The position numbers were made by a program, and so were the translations under genes. The notes under the pieces are model-generated. The model saw nothing but the letters and a program-made list of their open reading frames with translations, was not told the DNA's origin and ran no database searches. Shown piece after piece: positions 52,719 to 60,652 of a stretch of DNA of 64,000 nt. The stretch's first letter is position 1. The number at the start of each line of letters is the position of its first letter. The stretch comes from Kribbella soli (GTDB taxonomy: Bacteria > Actinomycetota > Actinomycetes > Propionibacteriales > Kribbellaceae): NCBI RefSeq assembly GCF_004331345.1, contig NZ_SJJZ01000003.1, positions 434,001-498,000 on the forward strand, written 5' to 3'.

Positions 52719-52800
52719 CCTCTTTGAGCCCCCACCAGCTCTTTGGGCCCGCACCAACCAAATTCCGCCGCCGAATTCGGTTGGTGGGGGCTCAAAGAGG
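52719..52800. repeat. Large perfect inverted repeat between hydrolase and argG genes
   Basis: CCTCTTTGAGCCCCCACCA (52719-52737) is repeated in inverse as TGGTGGGGGCTCAAAGAGG (52782-52800), 19 bases, no mismatch, with a 44-base loop. Inside the loop, CACCAACCAAATTC and GAATTCGGTTGGTG pair with one mismatch, but the inner right arm shares bases with the outer one, so the two stems compete. It lies in a divergent spacer, so it is not a terminator in the ordinary position. Confidence 0.8.
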
Positions 52801-52829
52801 GCTGAAGTGGGCGGCTTGGAGTGGTGGCT

Positions 52830-52858
52830 TTGCATAATCATGCAGGGTGGTGCATACT
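52830..52858 (+). promoter_or_regulatory. argG promoter with probable ArgR (ARG box) overlap
   Basis: TTGCAT (52830-52835) and CATACT (52853-52858) are separated by exactly 17 bases. The predicted transcript start falls at about 52865, which is the chosen GTG start codon, so the mRNA may be leaderless. The -35 region carries TGCATAATCATGCA (52831-52844), a 5-base inverted repeat around four bases, and TGCATA again at 52851-52856. Both resemble the TGCATA-type half-sites of actinomycete ARG boxes bound by ArgR. Arginine repression would therefore occlude the promoter. Confidence 0.6.
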
Positions 52859-52864
52859 TTTCCT

Positions 52865-54298
52865 GTGTCCAAGGTGCTTACTTCTTTGCCGGTCGGTGAG
52901 CGGGTCGGGATTGCCTTCTCTGGTGGTCTCGACACGTCGGTTGCGGTTGCGTGGATGCGGGACAAGGGTGCGATCCCGTGCACGTACACCGCTGATCTCG
53001 GGCAGTACGACGAGCCCGACATCGGGTCGGTCCCGGGCCGCGCGACGGCGTACGGGGCCGAGATCACCCGACTCGTGGACTGCCGCGCGGCGCTCGTCGA
53101 GGAAGGGCTCGCGGCGCTGGCCTGCGGCGCGTTCCACATCCGGTCCGGCGGGCGGACGTACTTCAACACCACCCCGATCGGCCGGGCGGTGACCGGCACC
53201 ATGCTGGTCAAGGCGATGCTCGACGACGACGTCCAGATCTGGGGCGACGGCTCGACCTTCAAGGGCAACGACATCGAGCGGTTCTACCGCTACGGCCTGC
53301 TCGCGAACCCGCAACTGCGGATCTACAAGCCGTGGCTGGACGCGCAGTTCGTGCACGAGCTCGGCGGCCGGAAGGAAATGTCCGAGTGGCTGGTCGCCCA
53401 CGCCCTGCCGTACCGCGACAGCACCGAGAAGGCGTACTCCACCGACGCGAACATCTGGGGCGCCACCCACGAGGCGAAGACGCTCGAGCACCTCGACACC
53501 GGGGTGGAGACGGTCGACCCGATCATGGGCGTCGCGCACTGGGACCCGGCGGTCGAGATCGCCGCCGAGGACGTCACGATCGGCTTCGTGCAGGGCCGGC
53601 CGGTGACGATCAACGGCAAGGAGTTCGGTTCGGCGGTCGACCTGGTCCTGGAGGCGAACGCGATCGGCGGCCGGCACGGGCTCGGGATGTCGGACCAGAT
53701 CGAGAACCGGGTCATCGAGGCGAAGAGCCGGGGCATCTACGAGGCGCCCGGGATGGCGCTGCTGCACGCGGCGTACGAGCGGCTGGTGAACGCGATCCAC
53801 AACGAGGACACGGTCGCGGCCTACCACACCGAGGGCCGCAAGCTCGGTCGGCTGATGTACGAAGGCCGTTGGCTCGACCCACAAGCGCTGATGGTCCGGG
53901 AATCGCTGCAGCGGTGGGTCGGTACGGCGGTGACCGGCGAGGTCACGCTCCGGCTCCGGCGCGGCGAGGACTACTCGATCATCGACACCACCGGCCCCGC
54001 GCTCAGCTACCACCCGGACAAGCTGTCGATGGAGCGGGTCCTGGACTCGGCGTTCGGCCCGGTCGACCGGATCGGCCAGCTGACCATGCGGAACCTGGAC
54101 ATCGCGGACTCCCGCGCGAAGCTGGAGCAGTACGCCGGCCTCGGCATGTTCGGCTCGTCCAACCCCGCTTTGGCGTCGTCGACCGAGCTGATCGGCGAAC
54201 TCCCCACGGGCGGCGCCGAGGCCATCGCCTCCCGCGGCGAGGCCCCCGACGAGGAAGCCCTCCTCGACCGCGCCGCCATGGAATCCGGTACCGACTGA
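52865..54298 (+). CDS. argG: Argininosuccinate synthase
   Basis: 477-residue enzyme joining citrulline and aspartate with ATP in arginine synthesis. The ATP-binding SGGLDTS motif is near the N-terminus (GIAFSGGLDTSVAVAWM). Further motifs are TADLGQYDEPD, IWGDGSTFKGNDIERFYRY and the citrulline-binding YSTDANIWGATHEAKTLE. It is the longer, GTG-started type (MSKVLTSLPVGERVG). No arg gene is adjacent; the remaining pathway lies elsewhere. Expression is likely controlled by ArgR through the box just upstream, and a strong terminator follows. Confidence 0.96.
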   Translation: MSKVLTSLPVGERVGIAFSGGLDTSVAVAWMRDKGAIPCTYTADLGQYDEPDIGSVPGRATAYGAEITRLVDCRAALVEEGLAALACGAFHIRSGGRTYFNTTPIGRAVTGTMLVKAMLDDDVQIWGDGSTFKGNDIERFYRYGLLANPQLRIYKPWLDAQFVHELGGRKEMSEWLVAHALPYRDSTEKAYSTDANIWGATHEAKTLEHLDTGVETVDPIMGVAHWDPAVEIAAEDVTIGFVQGRPVTINGKEFGSAVDLVLEANAIGGRHGLGMSDQIENRVIEAKSRGIYEAPGMALLHAAYERLVNAIHNEDTVAAYHTEGRKLGRLMYEGRWLDPQALMVRESLQRWVGTAVTGEVTLRLRRGEDYSIIDTTGPALSYHPDKLSMERVLDSAFGPVDRIGQLTMRNLDIADSRAKLEQYAGLGMFGSSNPALASSTELIGELPTGGAEAIASRGEAPDEEALLDRAAMESGTD

Positions 54299-54329
54299 CA
54301 CAACCCCGCCCCCACCCGCATTTGGCTGG

Positions 54330-54392
54330 CCCACCAGGGATATCGGGGGTTCCTCACCCTTAACCAGGGTGAGGAACCCCCGACCTGGTGGG
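54330..54392 (+). terminator. Strong argG terminator hairpin
   Basis: GGGGGTTCCTCACCCT (54345-54360) and AGGGTGAGGAACCCCC (54366-54381) form a perfect 16-base stem with a 5-base loop, TAACC. The outer CCCACCAGG and CCTGGTGGG (54330-54338, 54384-54392) extend it. The element starts 32 bases after the argG stop and is followed by further CCAGGCAAAT repeats. Confidence 0.85.
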
Positions 54393-54475
54393 TCGACCAG
54401 GCAAATTGGTGGGTCTGCCAGGCAAATGGGGCGAGGGGTCAGGCGTCGAAGGCAGGCGTGATGGCCGGTTGCCCG

Positions 54476-55081
54476 TCAGCCGCGCACGTGCGGTTGGTTG
54501 CGGTTGTCCTTGGCGCGGTCGGGCGGCTTCGCGGCGACGGCGTCGACTGTGCTGGACGTGCTCCGAGACCCGGCGGCGGGTGGCGTCACGCCCGCGCCGG
54601 CCTGTCGCTGGATCTCCTCCACCTGCAGGAAGCGCGCCCGGTTGACCGCACCGCCCAGGACCAGGCCGACCTGGCCACCGGCCTCGTGAGCGACTTTCTC
54701 GTACTCTCCCCGGAGCAGGCGGTCCGCGCCCTTGCCGGCCAGCTCGCCCAACCGCCCGTCGGCGGCCTGCACAGTCAGCCTCGCCTCGATCGTCCTGGCG
54801 GTGACCAGCGCAGCCTGCTGAGCGGCCGCGGACCGCTCCTCGGCCGGCAACGCGTCGAAGTGACGGCTCGCGTCCATGTTCGCCTCGACGGCCGTCTGCA
54901 GCCGATGTCCAGGAGCCGCGGCGGACATCCGCTCCGCGATCTCGGCCGCCGGCTGGTCGCGCGGCCCGTACTCGCGGGCGATCGCGTCGAGAAACGCCGG
55001 CCGCATCGTGTTCTCGACCTTGGCGATGAACTCACGTTCCTCGGTCGTGATCGGATGTGGCGCCCGAATCTGATGAGTCAT
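54476..55081 (-). CDS. Uncharacterised helical protein downstream of paaE
   Basis: 201-residue protein that I do not recognise. It has long amphipathic helices (ITTEEREFIAKVENTMRPAF, SRHFDALPAEERSAAAQQAA), no signal peptide, no cysteines and a basic proline/lysine C-terminus (RAKDNRNQPHVRG). The balanced amino-acid use supports a real gene rather than an antisense frame. It begins 26 bases after the paaE stop on the same strand and could be the last gene of the paa operon. Confidence 0.6.
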   Translation of the reverse strand: MTHQIRAPHPITTEEREFIAKVENTMRPAFLDAIAREYGPRDQPAAEIAERMSAAAPGHRLQTAVEANMDASRHFDALPAEERSAAAQQAALVTARTIEARLTVQAADGRLGELAGKGADRLLRGEYEKVAHEAGGQVGLVLGGAVNRARFLQVEEIQRQAGAGVTPPAAGSRSTSSTVDAVAAKPPDRAKDNRNQPHVRG

Positions 55082-55107
55082 GCGCCGGAGTGAACCAGGT
55101 CGCGGGG

Positions 55108-56193
55108 TCAGGCGTCGTAGTCGAGCGTGACTGTCGGCGTGGTGGGGTGCGACTGGCAGGTGAGGACGTAGCCGGCGCGGATCTCGTCGGGCTCCAAGGC
55201 CCAGTTCGTGTCCATCCGGACGGCGCCGTCGAGGACCTTGGCCCGGCAGGTGCCGCACACACCGCCCTTGCAGGCGAACGGCGCATCGGACCGTACGGCG
55301 AGAGTCGCGTCCAGCACCGCCTTCGAGTGCTCCCCCAGCGCGAACGTCGACCGGCGGCCGTCGAGGATCACGGTCACCTGGGCCGCGTCTTCGTCGACAG
55401 CGGTCTCCTCGACCGGCGCCTTCGGAGCCTCGTCGCCGACGTGGAAGAGCTCGGCGTGGACGTGTTCGCGTGCGACGCCCTCGGACAACAGGAGTTCCTG
55501 GGCGCCGACGACCATCGCGTACGGGCCGCAGAGGAACCACTCGTCGACGGAGTCCAGCGGGAGGATCGTCGCGAACATGCGCTGCAGCCGGTCCGCGTCG
55601 ATGCGGCCGCTGAAGAGCTCGACCTCGGTCGTCTCACGCGACAACACGTGCACGAGGTGCAGGCGTTCGGCGTACCGGTCCTTCAGGTCGGCCAGCTCGT
55701 CGGCGAACATCACCGACCCCGCGGTCCGGTTGCCGTACAGCAAGGTCACCCGGCTGGCGGGCTCGACCGAGAGGATCGTCGCGACCAGCGACAGGACGGG
55801 CGTGATCCCGCTGCCGGCAGCAACGAACGCGTAGTGCTTGGCGTTGGCGGCGGCGAACGTCGTACCGAACCGGCCGAGCGGGGTCATCACCTCGAGTTCG
55901 TCGCCGACCTTCAGGTCCGTGGCGGCGTACGACGAGAACTCGCCACCGGGGAGGCGCTTCACGCCGATCCGCAACACGCCTGATCCCGCGCGCGAGCAGA
56001 TCGAGTAGCTGCGGCGTACCTCTTCTCCGGTACGGCGGATCGTCAGGTGCTGGCCCGCGGTGAATTCGTAATCCTCCGCGAGCTCCGACGGTACGGCGAA
56101 GGTGATCGCGACCGCGTCATCGGTGACGGGCTCGATCGCGGCGACCTTCAACGAGTGGAACGTGGCGCGCCGCCGAGGGGCGATGGTCGTCAT
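55108..56193 (-). CDS. paaE: 1,2-phenylacetyl-CoA epoxidase, reductase subunit PaaE
   Basis: 361-residue NADPH-dependent flavoprotein that feeds electrons to the PaaABCE epoxidase. The FAD-binding RRSYSICS, the NAD-binding FVAAGSGITPVLSLVATIL and a C-terminal plant-type 2Fe-2S ferredoxin with CKGGVCGTCRAKV (plus a final cysteine in YVLTCQSHP) are in the right order for a FAD/NAD/[2Fe-2S] reductase. It overlaps paaD at its start. It supplies reducing power for ring epoxidation of phenylacetyl-CoA. Confidence 0.93.
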   Translation of the reverse strand: MTTIAPRRRATFHSLKVAAIEPVTDDAVAITFAVPSELAEDYEFTAGQHLTIRRTGEEVRRSYSICSRAGSGVLRIGVKRLPGGEFSSYAATDLKVGDELEVMTPLGRFGTTFAAANAKHYAFVAAGSGITPVLSLVATILSVEPASRVTLLYGNRTAGSVMFADELADLKDRYAERLHLVHVLSRETTEVELFSGRIDADRLQRMFATILPLDSVDEWFLCGPYAMVVGAQELLLSEGVAREHVHAELFHVGDEAPKAPVEETAVDEDAAQVTVILDGRRSTFALGEHSKAVLDATLAVRSDAPFACKGGVCGTCRAKVLDGAVRMDTNWALEPDEIRAGYVLTCQSHPTTPTVTLDYDA

Positions 56194-56672
56194 CAGATCG
56201 CCTTGAAGTGGTCGAAGGGTTCGCGGCAGGAGTTGCAGCGCCAGAGCGATTTGCAGGAGGTCGAGCCGAAGCGGCTGAGCTCGGTCGTGTCAGGTGAACC
56301 GCACAACGGGCACCGCACGGTCAGCGCGAGCATCACCGGTCCGTCGACAGCATGGCGACCGGTCGGCGGGGCGATGCCGTACTCGGTCAGCTTCGCCTTC
56401 CCCGCGTCACTCATCCAGTCGGTCGTCCAGGCCGGCGACAGCACAGTCTCGACCCGCCCGCCGACTTGCAACGCCTGAAGGGTCAGTTCGACCTCGTGAC
56501 GGATCAGGTCCATGGCGGGACAACCGGAGTACGTCGGGGTGATCGTCACGACGACCTCGTCGCCGTCGTGCCGGACGCCGCGCAGTACGCCGAGGTCCGC
56601 GATCGTGAGAACCGGCACCTCGGGGTCCGCGACCTCACCGACGGCCTCGAGGATGGCCGCGTCGGTCACCAT
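56193..56672 (-). CDS. paaD: Phenylacetyl-CoA epoxidase assembly protein PaaD
   Basis: 159-residue MIP18-like (DUF59) protein believed to help place metal in the epoxidase. The N-terminal half matches MIP18 (EVADPEVPVLTIADLGVLRG, TITPTYSGCPAMDLIRHEVE); the C-terminal half holds paired cysteines, VRCPLCGSPDTTELSRF and SLWRCNSCREPF, that would bind a metal. It overlaps paaC by 7 bases and abuts paaE. Confidence 0.93.
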   Translation of the reverse strand: MVTDAAILEAVGEVADPEVPVLTIADLGVLRGVRHDGDEVVVTITPTYSGCPAMDLIRHEVELTLQALQVGGRVETVLSPAWTTDWMSDAGKAKLTEYGIAPPTGRHAVDGPVMLALTVRCPLCGSPDTTELSRFGSTSCKSLWRCNSCREPFDHFKAI

Positions 56673-57400
56673 GTCGCCCCCGGATGCGAACGCGCCACAT
56701 GCTGCAGCTCGGCCAAGAGGAAGCCCATGTGCTCGGTATGACGACCCGAACGACCGCCGGAGTGCTGGTACGACGACGTGGGCCGCTCACACGTCGACTC
56801 GTCGATGACCGCCGTCACGCGCCGGGTCCACTCCTCCTCCAGCGTGGACGGATCGACAGCGACCGACAGCCGCCGTACGACGTCGTCCGACGCGAACATC
56901 TCGGCGGTGTAAGGCCACAGCGCCTCCAACGCAGCCTGCATCCGCCGGTGGCTCTCGTCGGTCCCGTCGCCCAGCCGCAGCACCCACTGCGTCGCATGGT
57001 CGACGTGGTACGCGACCTCCTTGACAGCCTTCCCTGCCACGCCGGCCAGCGTCTCGTCGGCAGACGACCGCAGCTCGTCGTACAGCAGGTGCTGGTACGT
57101 CGCGAAGTACAGCAACCGTGCCATCGCGTGCGCGAAGTCACCGGTCGGCAGCTCGCACAACTGCAGGTTCCGGAACTCGCGCTCGTCCCGGAAGTACGCG
57201 AGCTCGTCCTCGGTGCGGCCGTCCAGCGAGCCGGCGTACTGCAGCAGCGAACGCGCCTGCCCCAGTTGATCCAGCGCGACGTTGCCGAGCGCAACGTCCT
57301 CCTCGAGCTGCGGCGCGGCCGCGATCCACTCGCCGGTGCGCTGCGCCGCGATCAGCGCGTCGTCACCGAGGCGGAGCGTGTACTCAAGCAGGTCGTTCAC
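56666..57400 (-). CDS. paaC: Phenylacetyl-CoA epoxidase subunit PaaC
   Basis: 244-residue structural, non-catalytic partner of PaaA, with the ferritin-like fold (LEEDVALGNVALDQLGQARS, EVAYHVDHATQWVLRLGDGT). It has lost part of the iron site, which is normal for PaaC. The GTG start overlaps the paaB stop by four bases. It is needed for the stable PaaAC heterodimer. Confidence 0.93.
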   Translation of the reverse strand: MNDLLEYTLRLGDDALIAAQRTGEWIAAAPQLEEDVALGNVALDQLGQARSLLQYAGSLDGRTEDELAYFRDEREFRNLQLCELPTGDFAHAMARLLYFATYQHLLYDELRSSADETLAGVAGKAVKEVAYHVDHATQWVLRLGDGTDESHRRMQAALEALWPYTAEMFASDDVVRRLSVAVDPSTLEEEWTRRVTAVIDESTCERPTSSYQHSGGRSGRHTEHMGFLLAELQHVARSHPGATW

Positions 57401-57675
57401 AGGTGCTCGACGCCTTCCGGGACCTCGTAGAACGTCGGGTGCCGGTACACCTTGTCACCGGCCGGGTCGAAGAACTCGTCCTTCTCGTCCGGCGACGACG
57501 CGGTGATGTCCGACGCCCGCACGACCCAGATCGACACGCCTTCCTGGCGACGCGTGTACACGTCCCGCGCGTTCCGCAACGCCATCGTCGCGTCAGGCGC
57601 GTGCAGGCTGCCGACATGCGTGTGCGACAGCCCTCGGCGCGAACGAACGAAAACCTCCCAGAGCGGCTCGATCAT
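57397..57675 (-). CDS. paaB: Phenylacetyl-CoA epoxidase subunit PaaB
   Basis: 92-residue small subunit that bridges the PaaAC and PaaE parts. It matches the family along its length: PLWEVFVRSRRGLSHTHVGS, then LHAPDATMALRNARDVYTRR and the end DKVYRHPTFYEVPEGVEHL. It overlaps paaA at its start and paaC at its stop, so the operon is translationally coupled throughout. Confidence 0.94.
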   Translation of the reverse strand: MIEPLWEVFVRSRRGLSHTHVGSLHAPDATMALRNARDVYTRRQEGVSIWVVRASDITASSPDEKDEFFDPAGDKVYRHPTFYEVPEGVEHL

Positions 57676-58589
57676 GCGGCACTCTCCTTGCGAGCAGCCT
57701 GCTTCTCCGCATAGGCAGCCGCGGCCTCGCGTACCCATGCGCCGTCTTGATGCGCCTTCACGCGATGCGAGAGCCGCTGCTGGTTGCACGGACCGTTGCC
57801 CTTCACCACGTCGTACAGCTCGGTGAAGTCGGGCTCGGTGAACCGGTAATGCCCGTCCTCGTACACCAGTCCGTCATCAGGAACGCGCAGCCCGAGTACG
57901 TCGGCCTGCGGCACGGTCATGTCCACGAACCGCTGCCGCAGCTCGTCGTTGCTGTGCCGCTTGATCCCCCACGCCATCGACTGCTCCGAATGCGTCGACG
58001 CCGCGTCCGGCGGGCCGAACATCATCAGCGACGGCCACCACCAGCGGTTCAAGGCGTCCTGCGCCATCGCCTTCTGCGCCTCGGTGCCCTTCGACAACGT
58101 GTAGAGGATCTCGAACCCCTGCCGCTGGTGGAACGACTCCTCCTTGCAGACCCGCACCATCGCCCGCGCGTACGGCCCGTAGGAGCAGCGGCAGAGCGGG
58201 ACCTGGTTGACGATCGCGGCGCCGTCGACCAGCCAGCCGATCGCGCCGATGTCGGCCCAGGTCAGCGTCGGGTAGTTGAAGATGCTGGAGTACTTCTGCT
58301 TCCCGCTGTGCAGCAGGTCGAGCAGGTCCGCGCGGTCCACGCCGAGCGTCTCCGCGGCGGCGTACAGATAGAGACCGTGGCCGGCCTCGTCCTGCACCTT
58401 CGCCATCAGGATCGCCTTGCGGCGCAGTGACGGCGCGCGACTGATCCAGTTGCCCTCCGGCTGCATGCCGATGATCTCGGAGTGCGCGTGCTGCGCGATC
58501 TGCCGGATCAGGGTCTTGCGGTACCCGTCCGGCATCGCGTCCCGCGGCTCGATCCGGCCGTCGGCGTCGATGGTCGCCTGGAAGTCCAT
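57672..58589 (-). CDS. paaA: 1,2-phenylacetyl-CoA epoxidase, catalytic subunit PaaA
   Basis: 305-residue di-iron oxygenase that epoxidises the aromatic ring of phenylacetyl-CoA, the key step of aerobic phenylacetate breakdown. Iron ligands are in QDEAGHGLYLYAAAETLG and ESFHQRQGFEILYTLSKG. The ATG for MDFQATIDADGRIEP lies just downstream of a predicted -10 element, so the message may be leaderless; GGGGGT is also adjacent. It heads paaABCDE. Phenylacetyl-CoA ligase, paaG/Z and other pathway genes are not in the window. Confidence 0.95.
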   Translation of the reverse strand: MDFQATIDADGRIEPRDAMPDGYRKTLIRQIAQHAHSEIIGMQPEGNWISRAPSLRRKAILMAKVQDEAGHGLYLYAAAETLGVDRADLLDLLHSGKQKYSSIFNYPTLTWADIGAIGWLVDGAAIVNQVPLCRCSYGPYARAMVRVCKEESFHQRQGFEILYTLSKGTEAQKAMAQDALNRWWWPSLMMFGPPDAASTHSEQSMAWGIKRHSNDELRQRFVDMTVPQADVLGLRVPDDGLVYEDGHYRFTEPDFTELYDVVKGNGPCNQQRLSHRVKAHQDGAWVREAAAAYAEKQAARKESAA

Positions 58590-58597
58590 ACCCCCAG

Positions 58598-58639
58598 CAT
58601 ATGTGACACTTTTTCTCAGAATCAACAACAAGTGTCACA
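58598..58639 (-). promoter_or_regulatory. paa operon promoter with candidate repressor operator
   Basis: TGTGACACTT (58602-58611) and AAGTGTCACA (58630-58639) are perfect 10-base inverted arms 18 bases apart. Each arm contains GTGWCAC, itself palindromic, so two dimers could bind. On the minus strand TTGATT (58620-58625) and CATATG (58598-58603) have 16-base spacing; one arm overlaps the -10 side, the other lies upstream of the -35. The arrangement fits a repressor such as PaaR or PaaX that is released by phenylacetyl-CoA. Confidence 0.7.
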
Positions 58640-58752
58640 AAGGTGGTGCTGGACCCACCCAGACAGTGGGTTTGACGCACTGGGGAGGGCCGGTCGGGGT
58701 GGCGAGGATTGAGTCAACAGCTCAACCCTTACACAGTTCTTCGGAGGACCCC

Positions 58753-59940
58753 GTGACTACGACAACCAGCCTCCCGGCCGTCGATCACCGCGGCCCGGTC
58801 ACCGGCCGGGAGCGCGCCCTCGCCCCCGACCTGATCCGCGGTGCGATGCTGCTGATGATCGGCCTGGCGAACAGCGCCAACTTCGCGTTCGCCGGCCAGC
58901 CCGGCGTGGAAAGCGCGCCGCACGGCTTCGAGCGCATCCTGAACTTCCTCAAACTCACCTTCGTCGACGCCCGGGCGTACCCGGTGTTCGCGGTGATGTT
59001 CGGCTACGGCCTCGTGCAGCTGGCCCGGCGGCAGCGGTCCTCGGGCGCCACTCCCGGCGCCGTCCGGCGGATCCTGCTCAAGCGCAACGCCTGGCTGATC
59101 GGCTTCGGCCTCGTCCACGCGACGCTGCTGTACTTCGGCGACTTCCTCGGCGCGTACGGCGTCGTCGGCATCATCTGCACGCTGTTCCTGATCAACCGCG
59201 GCGACAAGTTCCACCGGATCGTCCTCGCCATCTGGGCGTTCATGGCCGTCGAGGTCCTGTTCGTCGGGGCCAAGGCCGCGCTCGCGATCGTCAACAGCTC
59301 CGGCCCCGCGCACGCACTCACGAACACCCCGAACCCGTCGCTGGCCGCTTCGTCGTACCTGGGCAGCCTGGTCGACCGGCTGCACGAGTACCCGATGCAC
59401 GCGGCGAGCGTGATGGGCTTCATCGTGATCGTCTGGCTCGGTATCTGGGCCGCCCGCAAGCAGATCCTGGAGAACCCGGGCGCCCACAAGACGCTGCTCA
59501 CCCGCGTGGCCGTCGGCGGTCTCGGCCTCACCGTTCTGGGCGGACTGCCGCTCGCACTGGTCGGAGCCGGCTGGATGCACGTCGACGAGAGTGCCGTGGA
59601 CGCGCTGAGCCTCCTGTCCCACGTGTCCGGCATGTTCGGCGGTCCTGGGTACGTCGCCCTGTTCGGCCTGCTCGTCCTGCGGATCCGCAAGCTGTCGGTG
59701 CCGGTCCGTGCGATCTCCGCGCTCGGTCAGCGGTCGCTGTCCGGGTACCTGTTCCAGTCGGTCTCGTGGATGATCCTGCTGGCCCCGTTCACGCTGGACC
59801 TACGGTTCGGAAGTACGGCGTACACCGCGGCGCTGGTCGCGATCGGCGTCTGGGTCGTCTCGGTCGCCGGTGCGTATGCGATGAGCAGGCGTTCCTACCG
59901 CGGTCCGGCCGAGACCCTGCTGCGCAAGCTCGTTTACTGA
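58753..59940 (+). CDS. DUF418 family membrane protein
   Basis: 395 residues with nine to ten membrane helices. ALAPDLIRGAMLLMIGLANS opens the family's helix 1. The end, SALGQRSLSGYLFQSVSWMI followed by a helix and TAALVAIGVWVVSVAGAYAM, is the DUF418 C-terminal domain. Related proteins look like acyltransferase-fold membrane enzymes; no activity is established. GGAGG lies five bases before the GTG. It is divergent from paaA and shares its regulatory region, so it could respond to the same repressor. Confidence 0.88.
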   Translation: MTTTTSLPAVDHRGPVTGRERALAPDLIRGAMLLMIGLANSANFAFAGQPGVESAPHGFERILNFLKLTFVDARAYPVFAVMFGYGLVQLARRQRSSGATPGAVRRILLKRNAWLIGFGLVHATLLYFGDFLGAYGVVGIICTLFLINRGDKFHRIVLAIWAFMAVEVLFVGAKAALAIVNSSGPAHALTNTPNPSLAASSYLGSLVDRLHEYPMHAASVMGFIVIVWLGIWAARKQILENPGAHKTLLTRVAVGGLGLTVLGGLPLALVGAGWMHVDESAVDALSLLSHVSGMFGGPGYVALFGLLVLRIRKLSVPVRAISALGQRSLSGYLFQSVSWMILLAPFTLDLRFGSTAYTAALVAIGVWVVSVAGAYAMSRRSYRGPAETLLRKLVY

Positions 59941-59958
59941 CTTGCGAGGATGGCGGTC

Positions 59959-60042
59959 ATGAGCGAGCGCAGCGAGCGAACAAAAAGTAGAGCTGACCTG
60001 TCGCTCATGCTGGAGCCGAGCGCCAGCGAGGCGGAAGCATGA
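59959..60042 (+). CDS. 27-residue small ORF overlapping the acetyltransferase start
   Basis: ATG to TGA gives MSERSERTKSRADLSLMLEP followed by SASEAEA. Its TGA overlaps the ATG of the next gene (ATGA), so it could couple translation. The DNA for the first part is GAGCGAGCGCAGCGAGCGAA, an imperfect palindrome I recall seeing often in actinobacterial spacers, so it may be a repeat rather than a gene. A weak GAGG lies 10 bases upstream. Confidence 0.35.
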   Translation: MSERSERTKSRADLSLMLEPSASEAEA

Positions 60043-60641
60043 GTGACTTCGGCGTACCGGAACCCGCCAACCTCTCGGATCTTTCTGGCGACACCCCGGT
60101 GGCCGAGACGAGCGTCAGGCTCGCGCTGCCCGCGGAGGCAGGAGAGATCGGCGAGATCCAGGTCGCGGCCTGGCGTACGTCGTACGCCGGGCTGCTGCCG
60201 GTCGAGGTCCTCGCCGATCTCGACCCGGCGCAGTTCGCGGCCCAGTGGCGGGCTGCGCTGCTCGCTCCGGGCGAGGCGCGGAACCGGGTGATGGTCGCGC
60301 TGGCCGGCCGCACGCTGGTCGGTTTCGCGGCCATCACGCCGTCCGACGACCCGGACGCCGACCCGCAGAGTGACGCGCTGATCGCCGAGCTGGCCGTCAA
60401 CCCGGAGGCGACCCGCGCCGGCCACGGCTCCCGCCTCCTGAACGCCGTCGTCGACACGGTTCGCGCCGACGGTTTCCGTCGCGTCACCGTCTGGGTCAAC
60501 TCGACCGACGACGTACTCCGCGCCTTCTACACCGAATCCGGCTGGGCCCCCGACGGCGCCCACCGCGAACTCGACCTCTACGGCGACGAGTCCGTCCGCA
60601 TCAAGCAGATCCGCCTGCACACCGACCCCGGCACGGAGTAG
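60039..60641 (+). CDS. GNAT-family N-acetyltransferase
   Basis: 200 residues. The acetyl-CoA-binding region is AELAVNPEATRAGHGSRLLN, followed by VTVWVNSTDDVLRAFYTESG, both typical of GNAT folds. IQVAAWRTSYAGLLPVEVLA near the N-terminus resembles the ACAD/phosphinothricin-type subfamily found in actinomycetes. The ATG overlaps the small upstream ORF. Convergent with the TetR gene, with a 11-base gap. The acceptor is unknown. Confidence 0.88.
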   Translation: MSDFGVPEPANLSDLSGDTPVAETSVRLALPAEAGEIGEIQVAAWRTSYAGLLPVEVLADLDPAQFAAQWRAALLAPGEARNRVMVALAGRTLVGFAAITPSDDPDADPQSDALIAELAVNPEATRAGHGSRLLNAVVDTVRADGFRRVTVWVNSTDDVLRAFYTESGWAPDGAHRELDLYGDESVRIKQIRLHTDPGTE

Positions 60642-60652
60642 ACCGCGACCGA

